Assembly: GCF_001956045.1 (NCBI RefSeq)
Contig: NZ_MRTH01000001.1
Span: 186,001 to 250,000, forward strand
Length of the DNA stretch: 64,000 nucleotides
Origin: Paenibacillus sp. FSL H7-0331
GTDB taxonomy: Bacteria > Bacillota > Bacilli > Paenibacillales > NBRC-103111
Direction of reading: 5' to 3'
Position 1 is the stretch's first letter. Each line of letters begins with the position of its first letter. The notes under the pieces were generated by a model, which was not told the DNA's origin, made no database searches, and worked only from the letters and a program-made list of their open reading frames with translations. Positions 27,087 to 35,987 of the stretch are shown here, piece after piece. The position numbers and the translations under genes are program-made.

Positions 27087-27362
27087 TTATGATTGAATTC
27101 CATCTTTCAAAGCTTTGCCTGGTTTGAAAGCAGGGATTTTGCTAGAAGGAATTTCGATTTCTTCGCCTGTTTGCGGGTTACGTCCTTTACGAGCGGAACG
27201 TTCACGAACTTCAAAGTTTCCAAATCCAACTAATTGCACTTTATCTCCACCTTGTAGGGCTTCGGAAATTGCTTCAAATACAGCTTCAACCGCTTTAGTC
27301 GCATCCTTCTTGGAAAGCTCGGATGTTTCTGCTACTTTGTTGATCAATTCAGATTTATTCAT
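27087..27362 (-). CDS. hup: DNA-binding protein HU
   Basis: Small nucleoid protein that bends DNA as a dimer. 91 residues starting [12 protein letters not shown]. The beta-arm [20 protein letters not shown] (as [10 protein letters not shown] and KGRNPQTG) and the C-terminal [12 protein letters not shown] are canonical. ATG at 27362 has GGAGG 8 nt upstream; the ATG three codons earlier is only 3 nt from that site. Homologue of B. subtilis hbs, next to spoIVA as expected. Confidence 0.97.
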   Translation of the reverse strand: MNKSELINKVAETSELSKKDATKAVEAVFEAISEALQGGDKVQLVGFGNFEVRERSARKGRNPQTGEEIEIPSSKIPAFKPGKALKDGIQS

Positions 27363-27467
27363 GCCATTCACCTCCCCCCAAGATTAATTTATACCGTTAC
27401 TTTCTTTGTTAACTGAAATGTTCAAAAATATACATAGGAAATTAAGGAAACCGAACAAATCAAGATT

Positions 27468-27496
27468 ATATTAATACACCCACAGCACTTTATCAA
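27468..27496 (-). promoter_or_regulatory. Probable hup promoter
   Basis: TTGATA (27496-27491), 17 nt and TAATAT (27473-27468) on the minus strand, about 105 nt upstream of hup and just after the spoIVA terminator. Confidence 0.5.
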
Positions 27497-27499
27497 GTA

Positions 27500-27532
27500 C
27501 AAACCAAAAAATGCACCCCTCGGAGTGCATTT
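27500..27532 (-). terminator. Intrinsic terminator after spoIVA
   Basis: ATGCAC/GTGCAT stem extended by A-T pairs with a GC-rich loop, followed by six U residues on the minus strand. Confidence 0.85.
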
Positions 27533-27553
27533 TTATCACTATTATTTGTTATT

Positions 27554-29032
27554 TTACAAAATTATGGCAATTAATCCGCCTGAGCCTTCGTTAATGATAC
27601 GACCGAGTGTTTCTTGAAGCTTGTATCGTGCATTGTCCGGCATCATGGCGAGCTTGCCTTGAATACCCTCTCGAACGATGGAATGAAGCGATCTTCCGAA
27701 TATATCCGACTCCCATATTTTCAATGGATTATCCTCGAAATCCTGCATCAAATACCGAACCAGCTCTTCACTTTGTTTCTCGGTCCCGATAATCGGCGAG
27801 AACTCGGATTCTACATCGACCCTGATCATGTGAATCGAAGGCGCAGTCGCCTTCAGCCTAACGCCAAAGCGTGAACCTTGACGAATGAGTTCCGGCTCAT
27901 CCAGTGCCATATCCGCAAGTGACGGAGGGGCAATGCCATACCCAGTCGTTTTCACCATTTCCAGCGCTTCCGCAAAATGATCGTATTCCCTTTTGGCATG
28001 ACTGAATTCCTGCATCATCTGCAGAAGGTGATCCTTGCCGCGGATCTCAACACCGACGACCTCCATCAAAATCCGGTCATACAGCTCATCGGGCGCATAC
28101 AAATCGATCTCAGCCACACCTTGGCCCATATTCATTCCCGCTAAGGCAGCTTTATCAATAAATTCATATTCTTCGAAATGACTGACAACACGATCCACAT
28201 CACGAAGCCTGCGAATATCTTGAACCGTCTCCCTTACCGAATTCTCGAAGTGGGAGCGCAGCCAGTGACTATCTGACAGAACCATAACCCAGCTCGGAAG
28301 ATTGACGTTAACTTCATGTACAGGAAATTCGTAAAGCACCTCGCGCAGCACAGACATCATGTCATCTTCATTCATATTGGCTACACTCATCGACACTACC
28401 GGTATATCATGTGTTGCCTGAAGCTGGCTTCTTAGCTCCTGAGCAATCTCACCATTAGGCTTGGTTGAGTTCACAATCACAATAAACGGTTTACCGACTT
28501 CTTTCAACTCATTAATAATACGGTCTTCAGCATCTACATAAGAGGAACGTGGAATTTCGGCGATAGAGCCGTCTGTGGTAATAACCACACCAAGCGTTGC
28601 ATGCTCCTGAATGACCTTTCGGGTACCGATCTCAGCCGCTTCCTGAAACGGAATGGCTTCATCAAACCACGGTGTGTTAATCATTCTCGGCCCATGCTCA
28701 TCCTCGTAGCCTTTGGCACCATCTATGACATAGCCGACACAATCAACCAATCGAACGTTTACATTCAAACCTTCTGCTACATGCAGCTGCACAGCTGTGT
28801 TCGGTACAAACTTCGGTTCAGTCGTCATGATTGTGCGTCCCGCCGCGCTTTGCGGGAGCTCATCCGTTGCACGTGCCCGATCCGCTTCATTTTGAATATT
28901 CGGCAGCACGATGGATTCCATGAAACGTTTGATAAACGTCGACTTCCCCGTACGGACCGCCCCTACGACCCCCAGGTAAATATCCCCGCCCGTACGCTCT
29001 GCAATGTCTTTAAAAATATCCACTTTTTCCAA
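27554..29032 (-). CDS. spoIVA: Stage IV sporulation protein A (spore coat ATPase)
   Basis: Polymerises on the forespore surface as the base layer of the spore coat and hydrolyses ATP. 492 residues, the standard length. Walker A VGAVRTGKSTFIKRF (about 23-37), VRLVDCVGYVIDGA as the switch region, GVVITTDGSI and VIVNSTKPNGE. C-terminal region ends GSGGLIAIIL. Upstream is a probable sigma-E promoter at 29093-29120. Downstream neighbour hup, upstream yphF, as in Bacillus. Confidence 0.97.
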   Translation of the reverse strand: MEKVDIFKDIAERTGGDIYLGVVGAVRTGKSTFIKRFMESIVLPNIQNEADRARATDELPQSAAGRTIMTTEPKFVPNTAVQLHVAEGLNVNVRLVDCVGYVIDGAKGYEDEHGPRMINTPWFDEAIPFQEAAEIGTRKVIQEHATLGVVITTDGSIAEIPRSSYVDAEDRIINELKEVGKPFIVIVNSTKPNGEIAQELRSQLQATHDIPVVSMSVANMNEDDMMSVLREVLYEFPVHEVNVNLPSWVMVLSDSHWLRSHFENSVRETVQDIRRLRDVDRVVSHFEEYEFIDKAALAGMNMGQGVAEIDLYAPDELYDRILMEVVGVEIRGKDHLLQMMQEFSHAKREYDHFAEALEMVKTTGYGIAPPSLADMALDEPELIRQGSRFGVRLKATAPSIHMIRVDVESEFSPIIGTEKQSEELVRYLMQDFEDNPLKIWESDIFGRSLHSIVREGIQGKLAMMPDNARYKLQETLGRIINEGSGGLIAIIL

Positions 29033-29092
29033 TGAGAATCCCTCCTACAGGTGGTATAAAGCGAAACTCGTACTATTCTTTTAGATTAGTAA

Positions 29093-29120
29093 AATATATG
29101 TACGAGTTAGCCAATTATGA
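29093..29120 (-). promoter_or_regulatory. Probable sigma-E promoter of spoIVA
   Basis: TCATAATT (29120-29113), 12 nt, CATATATT (29100-29093) on the minus strand, close to the sigma-E consensus. The element is enclosed by a 9-bp inverted repeat AACTCGTAC (29065-29073) and complement (29100-29108). Confidence 0.5.
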
Positions 29121-29238
29121 TAAATTGTTTAACCGAACTTTCTTGCTATCACTCCTTGCTCATAACGGCATAGCGAGCCGCTGCATCATCTCTCTGAAAC
29201 TATATGAACAGGACGCGCCAATTATTCTGCAACGACGC

Positions 29239-29278
29239 AAAAAACCTCTATCTCCCTTCAATTTCAAGGTGATAGAGG
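29239..29278 (-). terminator. Intrinsic terminator after yphF
   Basis: CCTCTATCACCTT and AAGGGAGATAGAGG form a stem with one bulge, followed by six U residues on the minus strand. The rest of 29033-29238 is the spoIVA leader and holds no gene. Confidence 0.88.
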
Positions 29279-29307
29279 CTAACAAGCCGGTTCAGTGTAC
29301 CAAATGA

Positions 29308-30057
29308 TTACATAGGCACTCCCATAACAGGTGTTGGTTGTCCATTAATCCAGTGATACGCGTAGGAGCGAGCAGGTACATAATAAGATTCCCTGACTAG
29401 TAATTCTCTCAGGTCCTGCTTGTCATTCAAACTGGTCTGAAGCGACTTTTTATCGATGAGCCGCATCATTTCCTCAGCGTAATCGATTGCTACCTGCCCC
29501 ATATCATTCATGAGAAAAGGAAGCTGTACCTGTCGGGTATACATACTTTGCGCCACAATCGGTTTTTTGTTCATTTTTGCAAAATCAATTCGGTAAAAGG
29601 CAGAAGAAACAGCTTCTCCCTTAGGAATTTGTCCATTATTTTTGGCTTTGTATTCGTCTACAAGCTTCTGAACCTCAACCGTTTTTTGAAAAGAAGTGAG
29701 GTCCATCATTTTAACCGTCGGCTTGGTTTCCACATCAACCAGGACATAGATCACGCTGCCGCCATTTTCAAAAGCATTCGCCGGCACATTGCTGATCAAC
29801 GAACGTTCTTTAAGTTTTTTAAAATCAATCGGATACTTTTCATAGATCGGAGTCGTTTCTTCACTGTTTTTAATCGGTAACACATGCGTCTTGGCCTGAA
29901 ATTGGTCAATCGCGCTTTGAACAACAACAACAAATTCACCTGTAGCAACCTGCTGTTCCTTGCGCATCTCCTGTGGATACATACAGCCTGTCAGCAGCAG
30001 CATACACAATCCCAACATGAATAAGGCCACAGCTGACTTTTTACTTTCTCTCATCAC
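29308..30057 (-). CDS. yphF: Lipoprotein of the YphF family
   Basis: 249-residue exported lipoprotein with signal peptide and lipobox LLTGC (Cys25). The mature part has no catalytic signature I know; it contains a repeated alpha/beta pattern (FKKLKERSLISNVPAN, VIYVLVDVETKPTV). Placement between spoIVA and the ferredoxin/yphE genes equals B. subtilis yphF, a putative lipoprotein upstream of spoIVA, and is the main basis for the name. GAGG 8 nt before a GTG at 30057. Role unknown. Confidence 0.8.
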   Translation of the reverse strand: MMRESKKSAVALFMLGLCMLLLTGCMYPQEMRKEQQVATGEFVVVVQSAIDQFQAKTHVLPIKNSEETTPIYEKYPIDFKKLKERSLISNVPANAFENGGSVIYVLVDVETKPTVKMMDLTSFQKTVEVQKLVDEYKAKNNGQIPKGEAVSSAFYRIDFAKMNKKPIVAQSMYTRQVQLPFLMNDMGQVAIDYAEEMMRLIDKKSLQTSLNDKQDLRELLVRESYYVPARSYAYHWINGQPTPVMGVPM

Positions 30058-30393
30058 CTAATCGTCCTCTCGCTGTGCTTCCAGCTGCTTGCGAATCGCG
30101 GCCTTGAGCGGGTCTTCAGGAATCGTTACCGTAACATCCCCGGTCACCTTGGCTTGGCAGGCAAGCCGGTACCCCTGATCCTGCAGTCCTCCCAGCTTTA
30201 ATCGTTCGTTCGTATTGAGCGGAGCGAGACCAGACTGATCGGACACGATAACCTTGCACATTAAACAAGCCGCCTTACCGTCACAGCGCGTTCGAATATG
30301 AACTCTGGCCTTGCGGGAAACTTCCAGAATCGACATTCCCGGCTTGGCCTGGAACGATTTGTTATCCGGTTCGAAACTCACATTAGCTCCCAT
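30058..30393 (-). CDS. 2Fe-2S ferredoxin (first of two)
   Basis: 111 residues. Plant-type iron-sulfur motif CDGKAACLMC (Cys-x5-Cys-x2-Cys) with the fourth cysteine in RLACQAK. The rest matches the beta-grasp ferredoxin fold. Soluble electron carrier; the partner is unknown. A C-terminal charged tail (KAAIRKQLEAQREDD) is an extra. It abuts yphF with no gap, so both are probably co-transcribed. Confidence 0.88.
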   Translation of the reverse strand: MGANVSFEPDNKSFQAKPGMSILEVSRKARVHIRTRCDGKAACLMCKVIVSDQSGLAPLNTNERLKLGGLQDQGYRLACQAKVTGDVTVTIPEDPLKAAIRKQLEAQREDD

Positions 30394-30426
30394 ATCATCT
30401 TCACTCCTTAATCCAACCTCATCGGT

Positions 30427-31029
30427 TTACGTCAGCAGAAGTCTTTGGAGCTCATGAATAAGGGATTCACTGCAAGCATTACGCTCTACCAAAGCCTCCA
30501 TAGCATGACTCCATGCCGATTGTCGACTTTTCATAACCGCCGCGATAGCCTCATAGCGGTCCGGACGATTGCGAAGAACATTAAAGATAAGCTCGTGCTC
30601 CAAGGGCATTACATGCAGCGTCTCCAAACTTTCCCTTGTGGAAGCCTCTCCTGTTAAATGAATCTTTGGACTGTAGTGCTTGTGTAAATAGTCCACTTCC
30701 ACTTTATATAAGCTATCCTTGCTCGTAACTTCAAATCCTCCTACGAGTTCAACCTTGGCCCCTTCAATCCTGTAATGACTCAGAATAGAGCGATAGATGG
30801 AGGAACGGTCTTCAACCTGGGAATCTGTAGCATAATCGGACAAAGCTTGATGAAGCTCAAGTGCTCCCTCAGCGTCAACATACAGGTCCAGATCACGAGG
30901 AGCAGCGGTCAGAGCAACACCCTGCAGCAACAGCCCACAGCTGCCACCTACAAGCCACGGCGTCTCAACCTCCCGTAAGCAGCTCTGAATCGTTCTGAGC
31001 GGTCCTGCTAGCGTTTCCCATGCATACAT
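30427..31029 (-). CDS. Nucleotidyltransferase-like protein
   Basis: 200 residues. N-terminal VGGSCGLLLQ and PRDLDLYVDAEGALEL resemble the Gly-Gly-Ser and Asp-x-Asp metal-binding signature of the polymerase-beta/minimal nucleotidyltransferase fold. The C-terminal half is helical. I cannot name the substrate; resistance, tRNA or toxin-type functions are all possible, and the domain call itself is by eye. GGGGG precedes the ATG. Sits between two ferredoxin genes. Confidence 0.7.
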   Translation of the reverse strand: MYAWETLAGPLRTIQSCLREVETPWLVGGSCGLLLQGVALTAAPRDLDLYVDAEGALELHQALSDYATDSQVEDRSSIYRSILSHYRIEGAKVELVGGFEVTSKDSLYKVEVDYLHKHYSPKIHLTGEASTRESLETLHVMPLEHELIFNVLRNRPDRYEAIAAVMKSRQSAWSHAMEALVERNACSESLIHELQRLLLT

Positions 31030-31086
31030 CTGATAATCCCCCCTGCAAACCTTGTCATTTGTATAACCGGATGTCAGGACCCTTCG

Positions 31087-31380
31087 TTAAAAGTACGGTT
31101 TGTGTGTTATCGTTACCGGTCCATCCTCTTTCATAACCGCCTGACAAGCAAGACGGTATCCCGCATCCAATTCCTCCGGCTCCAAACGATCCCATTCCGC
31201 ATCCGTCACCTCTTTAAGATGCTCCCGTCCTTCTGTTACCAGACAACGGCAGCGTGCACAGGTTCCTCGAGTACAGGCAAACCCCCAATCCACTTCATGC
31301 TTGAGAGCCAGGTCCAGCACGGTCAATCCGCTTTCCCCTTCTACATGCTTCTGTATCTTACGTCCGTTAAGTAAAACCAT
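31087..31380 (-). CDS. 2Fe-2S ferredoxin (second of two)
   Basis: 97 residues. Motif CTRGTCARCRC (Cys-x4/5-Cys-x2-Cys) and the fourth cysteine in RLACQAV, as in the first ferredoxin at 30058; the two share the layout but differ in sequence, so they look like old paralogues. Located between yphE and the nucleotidyltransferase-like gene. Partner unknown. Confidence 0.87.
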   Translation of the reverse strand: MVLLNGRKIQKHVEGESGLTVLDLALKHEVDWGFACTRGTCARCRCLVTEGREHLKEVTDAEWDRLEPEELDAGYRLACQAVMKEDGPVTITHKPYF

Positions 31381-31399
31381 AACGAGTTTAATCCTCCAT

Positions 31400-31579
31400 T
31401 TACAAGATAGACACTACCATATACAGCAAAATGGGTACAAACATCAGAAAAGCAATGATAGACAAAATAATCCGTATAACACCCCTTGTACGGTTTCTTG
31501 CGTATGAAATCAAGAAGGACGCTCCTGCCATCAACCCGATGGCCACGAACGATGCCCACATTTTATCCATTGGACTCAT
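31400..31579 (-). CDS. yphE: Small membrane protein, DUF2768/YphE type
   Basis: 59 residues, MSPMDKMWASFVAIGLMAGA followed by a basic loop (SYARNRTRG) and a second hydrophobic segment (VIRIILSIIAFLMFVPILL). Two membrane helices. AAGGAG 10 nt before the ATG. Position between gpsA and spoIVA is that of B. subtilis yphE, and size and topology match. Role unknown. Confidence 0.75.
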   Translation of the reverse strand: MSPMDKMWASFVAIGLMAGASFLISYARNRTRGVIRIILSIIAFLMFVPILLYMVVSIL

Positions 31580-31681
31580 TTATTCGCTGCTCCTTATATA
31601 AATCAAATAGGCCTAAACATGCCCTATTATACCATAATTCACACAGCAACGTGACTTCAAGCCGTGAAGCCTATGTGACAG

Positions 31682-31720
31682 AAAAAAAGCACAAGCCATT
31701 CCCCAAGGAATGTCTCATGC
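31682..31720 (-). terminator. Intrinsic terminator after spoVIF
   Basis: GCATGAGACATTCC and GGAATGGCTTGTGC form a stem with a mismatch and TTGG loop, then seven U residues on the minus strand. Confidence 0.9.
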
Positions 31721-31729
31721 CGGAACCGA

Positions 31730-32008
31730 TCACTTTTTGGAAATCATTTTCACCATTTGTTCCATGTTGCCTACGCTCATCTTGCTGCTTTTGATAGCAT
31801 GAATCAATTCATTAACCGTTGCCTCCGATACGGGTACATTCACAAGACCGGATACCTGCTTAATGAGCTGCTTCAATTGTGCATCACTTTGCAAGGTAGA
31901 AGGCTTGACTCCGCTAGCGAGTTTATGAATGTCCTTCTCGCTGACACTTTTACCGGTTTTTTTCTTGACAGCGTTGAGTACATCCTTGGATACATCCTTA
32001 TTAGCCAT
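31730..32008 (-). CDS. spoVIF: Stage VI sporulation protein F
   Basis: Small cytoplasmic sporulation protein involved in spore coat assembly. 92 residues, helical, with the family stretch LNAVKKKTGKSVSEKDIHKL and KQVSGLVNVPVSE, ending with the phrase MSVGNMEQMVKMISKK. GGAGGG before the ATG; the leader carries the tandem stem-loop repeat at 32024-32096. Own terminator downstream. Confidence 0.9.
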   Translation of the reverse strand: MANKDVSKDVLNAVKKKTGKSVSEKDIHKLASGVKPSTLQSDAQLKQLIKQVSGLVNVPVSEATVNELIHAIKSSKMSVGNMEQMVKMISKK

Positions 32009-32023
32009 TTTATCCCTCCTACA

Positions 32024-32096
32024 AGCTTTCCTTTAGGAAAGCTAGCATCGTAAACAATCGCTGAGCCACTTCCAGATATGCTAACTTCGCGAGCAT
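32024..32096 (-). repeat. Stem-loop repeat, related units upstream of spoVIF
   Basis: Hairpin AGCTTTCCTTTAGGAAAGCT (32024-32043), then TCGTAAACA (32048-32056) and a second, degenerate unit with TCGCGAGCAT (32087-32096), about 39 bp period. In the RNA the hairpin ends 4 nt before the spoVIF ribosome site. Same family as at 9932 and 35988. The remainder of 32009-32229 shows no gene. Confidence 0.75.
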
Positions 32097-32229
32097 CCTC
32101 TGAGCTTTTACAGCAAAGCAGCTTGGTAGGTTGTTCCTAGTCCTACTGAAGTATTTTATGAAGGAGGGATATCAACCGTGTAGGCGGCTGACTAAAAGGG
32201 TTCAGAATGTTTACAGAGGCTTGTCTGAC

Positions 32230-33237
32230 TCAGTCTATCTCATCTTTACGTCCACGACCCATCAGGTCGTCTGCAGCCGCTATCGGCTCTTTCCCATTAA
32301 ACAACACCTCATACAGCTGTTCAGCAATCGGCATTGTGACTTCATACTGTCGGGATAACCTGTAAGCTGCCTGCGTCGTTTTGACACCCTCTACAACCAT
32401 TCCCATTTCCTGCAGCACCTCAGGGAGCGGTTTACCCTGAGCCAACAAATAACCGGCCCGCCAATTACGGCTGTGCTTGCTCGTGCAGGTAACTACCAGA
32501 TCACCGATACCTGCCAAACCGGCAAAAGTAAGAGGATTCCCCCCCATTGCCGTTCCGAGACGGGATATTTCAGCTAACCCCCGGGTCAGCAAGGCCGCCT
32601 TCGCATTATCCCCAAATTCCAGACCGTCAGTTAAACCGGCACCCAAAGCAATAATATTTTTTAAGGCACCGCTCACTTCCACACCAACGACATCCGGATT
32701 CGTGTACACACGAAAATAAGAATTGATCAATAGATCCTGGGCGGCCTCAGCAGCAGCCATACTTTCCGAAGCGACAACGACGGTGGTCGGACATTGTTTA
32801 ATTACTTCCTCCGCATGACTCGGACCGGATAACACGACGATGGAAGCCGCATCATAATCGGGCAGCTCATCAGCTAATACCGTGCTCATCCGTTTCAGGC
32901 TGTCTGCCTCGAAGCCTTTGGTTGCATGAATAAGAAGCGTTTCTTTTGACAAGAACGCCCTCATTTGTGAAGCCACACTCCGCAGAGCAGAGGAAGGTGC
33001 AACCACGATTACCGCATCGGCTTGAAATAATGCTTCTTCCATCGAGGTCGTTGCGCGAATCTTATCAGACAGCACCGTATCCCCCAGAAACCGGTGGTTG
33101 CGATGCTCCTGATTAATTTCCATTACCTGCTCTTCATTACGTGACCATAAGGTGACATCCAGCTGGTTTTCCGCCAGCACGGAGGCAATCGCGGTTCCCC
33201 AGCTTCCAGCTACAAGCACAGATACTTTTCGAGGCAT
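32230..33237 (-). CDS. gpsA: Glycerol-3-phosphate dehydrogenase [NAD(P)+]
   Basis: Makes sn-glycerol 3-phosphate for phospholipids. 335 residues. Catalytic Lys in EVSGALKNIIALGAGL and the TCTSKHSRN block are present, followed by EGVKTTQAA. In the dinucleotide loop the usual Gly-x-Gly-x-x-Gly reads VAGSWG, so the first glycine is valine. GGAGG before the ATG. Sits after plsY and der, co-directional. Confidence 0.95.
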   Translation of the reverse strand: MPRKVSVLVAGSWGTAIASVLAENQLDVTLWSRNEEQVMEINQEHRNHRFLGDTVLSDKIRATTSMEEALFQADAVIVVAPSSALRSVASQMRAFLSKETLLIHATKGFEADSLKRMSTVLADELPDYDAASIVVLSGPSHAEEVIKQCPTTVVVASESMAAAEAAQDLLINSYFRVYTNPDVVGVEVSGALKNIIALGAGLTDGLEFGDNAKAALLTRGLAEISRLGTAMGGNPLTFAGLAGIGDLVVTCTSKHSRNWRAGYLLAQGKPLPEVLQEMGMVVEGVKTTQAAYRLSRQYEVTMPIAEQLYEVLFNGKEPIAAADDLMGRGRKDEID

Positions 33238-33251
33238 GAGCCCACCTCCGA

Positions 33252-33845
33252 TTATTTTTTGGCACCCAGCTTATTCTCTTTTCCATGGAGGAGCTTTACG
33301 ATGTTGCTGCGATGACGATACCAAGCGAATACGAACAGGATTAAGCTCACGATAAATATTTCCATAGGGAAACCCATTGACCAGATAAAGATAGGTAAGA
33401 GTGCGGTAAGAAGCAGGGACCCCAAGGAAACATATCGAGTAATCGCAATAACTAGTATAGCGGCTGCACCAGCAATTAAGACAGGAACAAAAGCAAGCGT
33501 GATCATTACACCGATCGTGGTGGCAATCCCTTTGCCGCCTCGAAAACCATAAAATATCGGCCAGTTGTGCCCTGCGATAGCAGCGACACCACACAACACC
33601 AATAATAACGAGCTGCCGCCACCTAACCAGCTTCCGAGCATGACGGCAATAACTCCCTTTAAAGCATCCAACAGCAGCACCGTAACCCCAGGTCCTACAC
33701 CAAGAACCCGTAACGTATTGGTAGCTCCCGCATTACCGCTGCCATGATTTCGGATATCAATCCCTTTGAGCAGCTTTCCTGCCAACAAACTAAAGCTGAC
33801 CGAACCGAGCAAATATCCGATCAGGATGGGTATGACATACCACAC
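33252..33845 (-). CDS. plsY: Acyl-phosphate:glycerol-3-phosphate acyltransferase
   Basis: Membrane enzyme that acylates glycerol 3-phosphate with acyl phosphate. 197 residues, about five membrane segments. Motifs GSGNAGATNTLRVLG (about 37-51), HNWPIFYGFRGGKGIAT and the GEV-like C-terminal motif region are in place. GTG start with AGGAG upstream. Between der and gpsA, so first two steps of phospholipid synthesis are encoded side by side. Confidence 0.95.
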   Translation of the reverse strand: MWYVIPILIGYLLGSVSFSLLAGKLLKGIDIRNHGSGNAGATNTLRVLGVGPGVTVLLLDALKGVIAVMLGSWLGGGSSLLLVLCGVAAIAGHNWPIFYGFRGGKGIATTIGVMITLAFVPVLIAGAAAILVIAITRYVSLGSLLLTALLPIFIWSMGFPMEIFIVSLILFVFAWYRHRSNIVKLLHGKENKLGAKK

Positions 33846-33857
33846 CGCGCACCGCTC

Positions 33858-35180
33858 CTATTCATCATCTGATTTTTTCCGCGAAAACAGCCTCATCGGT
33901 GTTCCAACAAATCCAAAAGCAGCACGAATTTTATTTTCCAGGTAACGCTCGTAAGAGAAATGCATCATTTCCGGATCATTGACAAAAACAATAATTGTCG
34001 GCGGTTTCACTGTAACCTGGGTCGCGTAGTTGATTCTTAGTCTTCTACCTTTGTCTGTCGGCGGCGGGTTAATAGCTACCGCATCCGATATCACATCGTT
34101 CAAAACATGGGTCTGAATACGAAGCGCATGCTGTTCAGCTACCTGAACGACGACAGGAAGCAGCTTATGTAATCGCGACTTGGTTTTGGCAGAAAGAAAC
34201 ACTATGGGCGCATAGGTCATGAACAGAAAATGATCACGAATCTTTTGTGAAAATTCCTTCATCGTTTTCTCGTCCTTCTCTACCATATCCCATTTGTTAA
34301 CGACGAAAATAGCTGCTTTACCCGCTTCATGCGCGTAACCGGCAACATGCTTGTCCTGCTCGATAATGCCTTCTTCACCATTAATCAGCACAAGAGCCAC
34401 ATCAGCTCGCTCAATGGCTTTCATCGCACGCATAACACTGTATTTTTCCGTATTTTCATATACCTTACCGCGTTTACGCATACCTGCCGTATCGATAATG
34501 ACATATTTCTGTCCATCCCGTTCAAACGGGGTGTCAATCGCATCACGGGTCGTACCCGCAACATCACTAACGATAACCCGATCCTCGCCAAGAATCGCAT
34601 TGACAAGTGAGGATTTGCCCACATTCGGTCGGCCGATAAGCGCAACACGAATAACATCCTCCCCATACTCCTCTTCCTCGTTCTCCGGAAAGCTACCGAC
34701 AACCGCATCCAATAAATCTCCGAGTCCGGTACCGTGAGAACCTGAAATCCCATATGGAGTTCCGAAGCCTAAGCTGTAAAACTCGTAAATATCATCCTGA
34801 CGCTTGATGTTATCGATTTTGTTAACGGCAAGCACAATTGGTTTCTTGGCACGAAATAAAAGCTCTGCTACCTCAGAATCCGCCGCAGTAATCCCTGCTT
34901 TACCATCAACCATAAAAATAATAACATCGGATTCCTCGATAGCCAGCTCTGCCTGGGCACGAACCGATTTTAACAGCTCGCTATCCCCTTCTATCTCAAT
35001 ACCGCCGGTATCGATGACACTGAAATTGTGATCCAGCCATTCCCCAACTCCATACAAACGATCCCGGGTTACTCCGGGCATATCCTCTACAATTGCAAGC
35101 CTGTCGCCAACGATACGGTTAAAAATCGTCGATTTCCCGACATTCGGTCGGCCAACAATGGCTACTATAGGTCTCGCCAC
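33858..35180 (-). CDS. der: Ribosome biogenesis GTPase Der
   Basis: Double-Era GTPase for 50S assembly. 440 residues. First G domain: [12 protein letters not shown] (about 10-21), DTGGIE, NKID; second: [12 protein letters not shown] (about 184-195), [14 protein letters not shown]-terminal KH-like domain ends IRLAFGF-type ([15 protein letters not shown]). First gene of der-plsY-gpsA, with promoter at 35242-35270. Confidence 0.97.
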   Translation of the reverse strand: MARPIVAIVGRPNVGKSTIFNRIVGDRLAIVEDMPGVTRDRLYGVGEWLDHNFSVIDTGGIEIEGDSELLKSVRAQAELAIEESDVIIFMVDGKAGITAADSEVAELLFRAKKPIVLAVNKIDNIKRQDDIYEFYSLGFGTPYGISGSHGTGLGDLLDAVVGSFPENEEEEYGEDVIRVALIGRPNVGKSSLVNAILGEDRVIVSDVAGTTRDAIDTPFERDGQKYVIIDTAGMRKRGKVYENTEKYSVMRAMKAIERADVALVLINGEEGIIEQDKHVAGYAHEAGKAAIFVVNKWDMVEKDEKTMKEFSQKIRDHFLFMTYAPIVFLSAKTKSRLHKLLPVVVQVAEQHALRIQTHVLNDVISDAVAINPPPTDKGRRLRINYATQVTVKPPTIIVFVNDPEMMHFSYERYLENKIRAAFGFVGTPMRLFSRKKSDDE

Positions 35181-35241
35181 TAAACTTCATTCCTTTCTTG
35201 GGTGAAGCAAAATTCGCAACTCGAAAAATTCCACAACTTAC

Positions 35242-35270
35242 ATCATAGCATTTGACTTATACGAAATCAA
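35242..35270 (-). promoter_or_regulatory. Promoter for der-plsY-gpsA
   Basis: TTGATT (35270-35265), 17 nt and TATGAT (35247-35242) on the minus strand, about 60 nt upstream of der. Confidence 0.65.
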
Positions 35271-35298
35271 TGTAAATGCTAACCATGTATTTAAAATG

Positions 35299-35313
35299 AT
35301 CGGACCATCCGAT
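35299..35313 (-). terminator. Weak stem-loop after yphA
   Basis: ATCGGA, loop TGG, TCCGAT on the minus strand, followed by an A/T-rich stretch without a clean U run. Possible weak terminator. Confidence 0.4.
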
Positions 35314-35321
35314 AAACACGG

Positions 35322-35972
35322 CTAGTCATCCTTACTGCTTATTTTTTTGACCCCTGCCTTAATTACGTTCGTCATGCTGATAAAACCGTGCTTTCCGACC
35401 AAAAACGCATACATCAAACCAATGGACAAGCTTCTTGTCACCACAAGGGTCAACCACCATCGATCCTGCAAGCGTAAGGAACCCAACTCAATACCAACAT
35501 GCCTTTTGTTAATATAGATGATGTAACCCTCACCAAGCAGCAGACCAATCGAAATAGCCGCTATCTGTGCAGAAGGATGCTTGATGGTAATTACAGCCAA
35601 AACTCCGATTGACAGCGCCATAGCAAGCTCCAAGTTTCCGTATATGGAAGCAGGCATCAGTTGAACCGTCTCCTGCATAAAAAACGATAATGACCCCATC
35701 AAAGCACCAACCGATATAATATGAAGCTTATGATACAGCGCTCCCGGCAGCCTCCACAAAATGCATATCACCATAATTAACAAAACAGGAACCCAGACAG
35801 CCAAAGTTCCGAACGGTAGCGAGATGACCAAGCAATTCCCGATGATCCACAAAACAAAAAAAAGAAGTATCACTCTGGAAGTTATACCTCTCAACAAAAA
35901 ATCCTTCCAGCCGCTGACAAACAAAATTATCGTGATGATCATTAGCAACCATGATAAATACCCTGGATTCAT
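35322..35972 (-). CDS. yphA: Integral membrane protein, YphA type
   Basis: 216 residues with about six hydrophobic segments and short basic loops, so a cytoplasmic-membrane protein; no catalytic motif. Position between der and fni is that of B. subtilis yphA, of similar size and topology, and this is the basis of the name. ATG at 35972 with AGGTGG 5-6 nt upstream; a stem-loop repeat lies directly before that site. Role unknown. Confidence 0.8.
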   Translation of the reverse strand: MNPGYLSWLLMIITIILFVSGWKDFLLRGITSRVILLFFVLWIIGNCLVISLPFGTLAVWVPVLLIMVICILWRLPGALYHKLHIISVGALMGSLSFFMQETVQLMPASIYGNLELAMALSIGVLAVITIKHPSAQIAAISIGLLLGEGYIIYINKRHVGIELGSLRLQDRWWLTLVVTRSLSIGLMYAFLVGKHGFISMTNVIKAGVKKISSKDD

Positions 35973-35987
35973 TGGCACCCACCTAAA

